Assembly: GCA_003520425.1 (NCBI GenBank)
Contig: DOUU01000436.1
Location: 798 to 6,585, forward strand
Source: Deltaproteobacteria bacterium
GTDB taxonomy: Bacteria > Myxococcota_A > UBA9160
Reading direction: 5' to 3'
Length of the DNA: 5,788 bases
The position numbers and the translations under genes were made by a program. Of the stretch, positions 5,176 to 5,788 are shown one piece after another (within the stretch, counting starts at the first letter, position 1; every line of letters starts with the position of its first letter). The notes beneath the pieces are model-generated. The model made no database searches and had not been told where the DNA came from. It saw nothing but the letters and a program-made list of their open reading frames with translations.

Positions 5176-5429
5176 ATCTTTCCGACTTAGTCTTTGAAGC
5201 CATCGCTGCGGCGGAAAGCGTATACACCAATCCAGAGTGGAGCCGGTGGGCCCGCGAGTGCAAAAGCTCGGCCATCTTCTATCGGGCCCTCGCCCTGGAA
5301 GCCTCTGCGATCGCGGGAGCGGAGGCTGACGAGGAATCAGGCCGACGGCATTTCGCTGCGCTGGCCGCGTGGAAGCCAATGAGGAAGCTTACGAAGAAGA
5401 GGTTGGGTTTACGAGACCACCGAGGTTAG
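5172..5429 (+). pseudogene. Small helical protein (85 aa) lacking a standard start codon
   Basis: The frame from 5172 to TAG 5427-5429 reads like a genuine soluble helical protein: NLSDLVFEAIAAAESVY, then NPEWSRWARECKSSAIFYRA and an Ala/Glu-rich stretch. It has no ATG or GTG near its beginning. The well-placed ribosome site points to ATA 5172. A G-to-A change would turn an ATGA overlap into ATAA, which keeps the upstream stop (TGA to TAA) but kills this start. Near 5367 the frame turns strongly basic (KPMRKLTKKRLG), while the -1 frame reads EANEEAYEEEVGF. That suits the preceding composition better, so a frameshift near the end is also possible. The function is unknown, and a non-standard AUA start cannot be excluded. 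Confidence 0.42.
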
Positions 5430-5788
5430 CCAGTCTCCTGGCCTCGATTGGTTCTGGATCGACATCCTCTACAAACGAGCAACCGCACACTAGACCGGCC
5501 GTCTGGTGGAACCGGCGAAGGTATGCCGTGCAGCGTGCAGCCTCAGCGGGCGCACGCCGTGCTTCTGGCCGCGGCGCCGCACCCGCTCCCACGCGCGACC
5601 GACATTGCGCTCATCCAAGGCGGTCCCTGCCTCTGAGCAGAACACCCACTCGGGAATCTCGGGCCCAATAGCACTGGCACTGTGACATCAGCCTCTGGCG
5701 ATGAGCCAAACCTGGTGCCCAGTCCAGGGGTTCCATCGGCATAGGGGCGGAGAGGAATGCCTCTCCGTCCCCTGCCACACCACCCGGC
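5430..5788. other. 359 bases without a convincing gene
   Basis: One open frame (5448-5636, +) ends in HAVLLAAAPHPLPRATDIALI but has no ribosome site or recognisable domain. The other frames are Arg/Ala/Pro-rich readings. No tRNA or mobile-element end is visible. Apart from the hairpin at 5744-5772 nothing stands out. Confidence 0.35.
5744..5772. repeat. Strong GC-rich hairpin
   Basis: GGGGCGGAGAGG (5744-5755) pairs with CCTCTCCGTCCCC (5760-5772) across an AATG loop, with a single bulged base: 12 paired positions. There is no T-tract on either strand, so it is not a standard intrinsic terminator. It may be a transcript 3' stabiliser, an attenuator or part of a dispersed repeat. Confidence 0.4.

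Noticed and set aside
4645..5379. 244-residue open frame on the minus strand
   Set aside because: It is Arg/Pro/Gly-rich with no domain, and it covers three small genes that have better ribosome sites and protein-like composition in other frames.
3821..5429. Small genes as peptide substrates of the radical SAM protein
   Set aside because: They lie over 2 kb away on both strands with unrelated genes between, and have no leader/core layout or repeated modifiable residues.

Overview
This is a GC-rich window from a free-living bacterium. A deazaflavin (F420)-dependent nitroreductase-family gene, an SPASM-like radical SAM protein, a GFA-type zinc protein and a lipoprotein with a classic lipobox fit a large-genome soil or sediment lineage such as Myxococcota or an uncultured relative. 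F420 genes are also common in Actinobacteria and Chloroflexi, so the assignment is only a guess. There is no rRNA, tRNA, CRISPR array, transposase or phage structural gene that I can see.

Layout. Positions 124-1352 (+) hold a radical SAM gene whose reading frame slips by +1 twice. Positions 1459-1954 (-) hold a GFA-family gene (CENP-V/GFA zinc fold). Its middle, about 157 bp, lies in the opposite orientation, so the N-terminal half and the C-terminal tail read on the minus strand and the central half reads on the plus strand. Positions 2149-2490 (-) encode a small lipoprotein with a mirror-symmetric cysteine pattern. A minus-strand terminator and the 3' end of an unrecognised frame lie at 2591-2731. 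Positions 2823-3296 (+) encode the only clearly intact, confidently named enzyme, a Ddn-type F420-dependent reductase. Positions 3367-3735 (-) hold the relic of a GNAT acetyltransferase with an in-frame stop.

From 3821 to 5429 the window changes character and holds a set of very small genes of unknown function. They are a 77-aa protein (3821, +), a possible 44-aa tail-anchored membrane protein (4162, +), a 58-aa protein (4503, +), a 78-aa protein (4925, -), a 50-aa protein (5023, +) and an 85-aa frame (5172, +). The last overlaps its upstream neighbour by four bases but has ATA where ATG would be expected. Three of them (3821, 4503, 4925) share a short motif, roughly A-x-[ST]-x-[DE]-[DE]-A, after an N-terminal strand, and may be distant relatives. 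The last 359 bases show no convincing gene, only a strong hairpin near the end.

The genes do not form one pathway. Four are damaged: radical SAM, GFA, GNAT, and a start codon in the small-gene cluster. This is either a gene graveyard in an accessory region that collects small orphan genes, or partly the product of sequencing or assembly error. The single-base slips could be errors. The in-place inversion is harder to explain that way. The most unusual observations are the inverted segment within the GFA gene, the ATAA junction, the shared motif of the small proteins and the mirror-symmetric cysteines of the lipoprotein.
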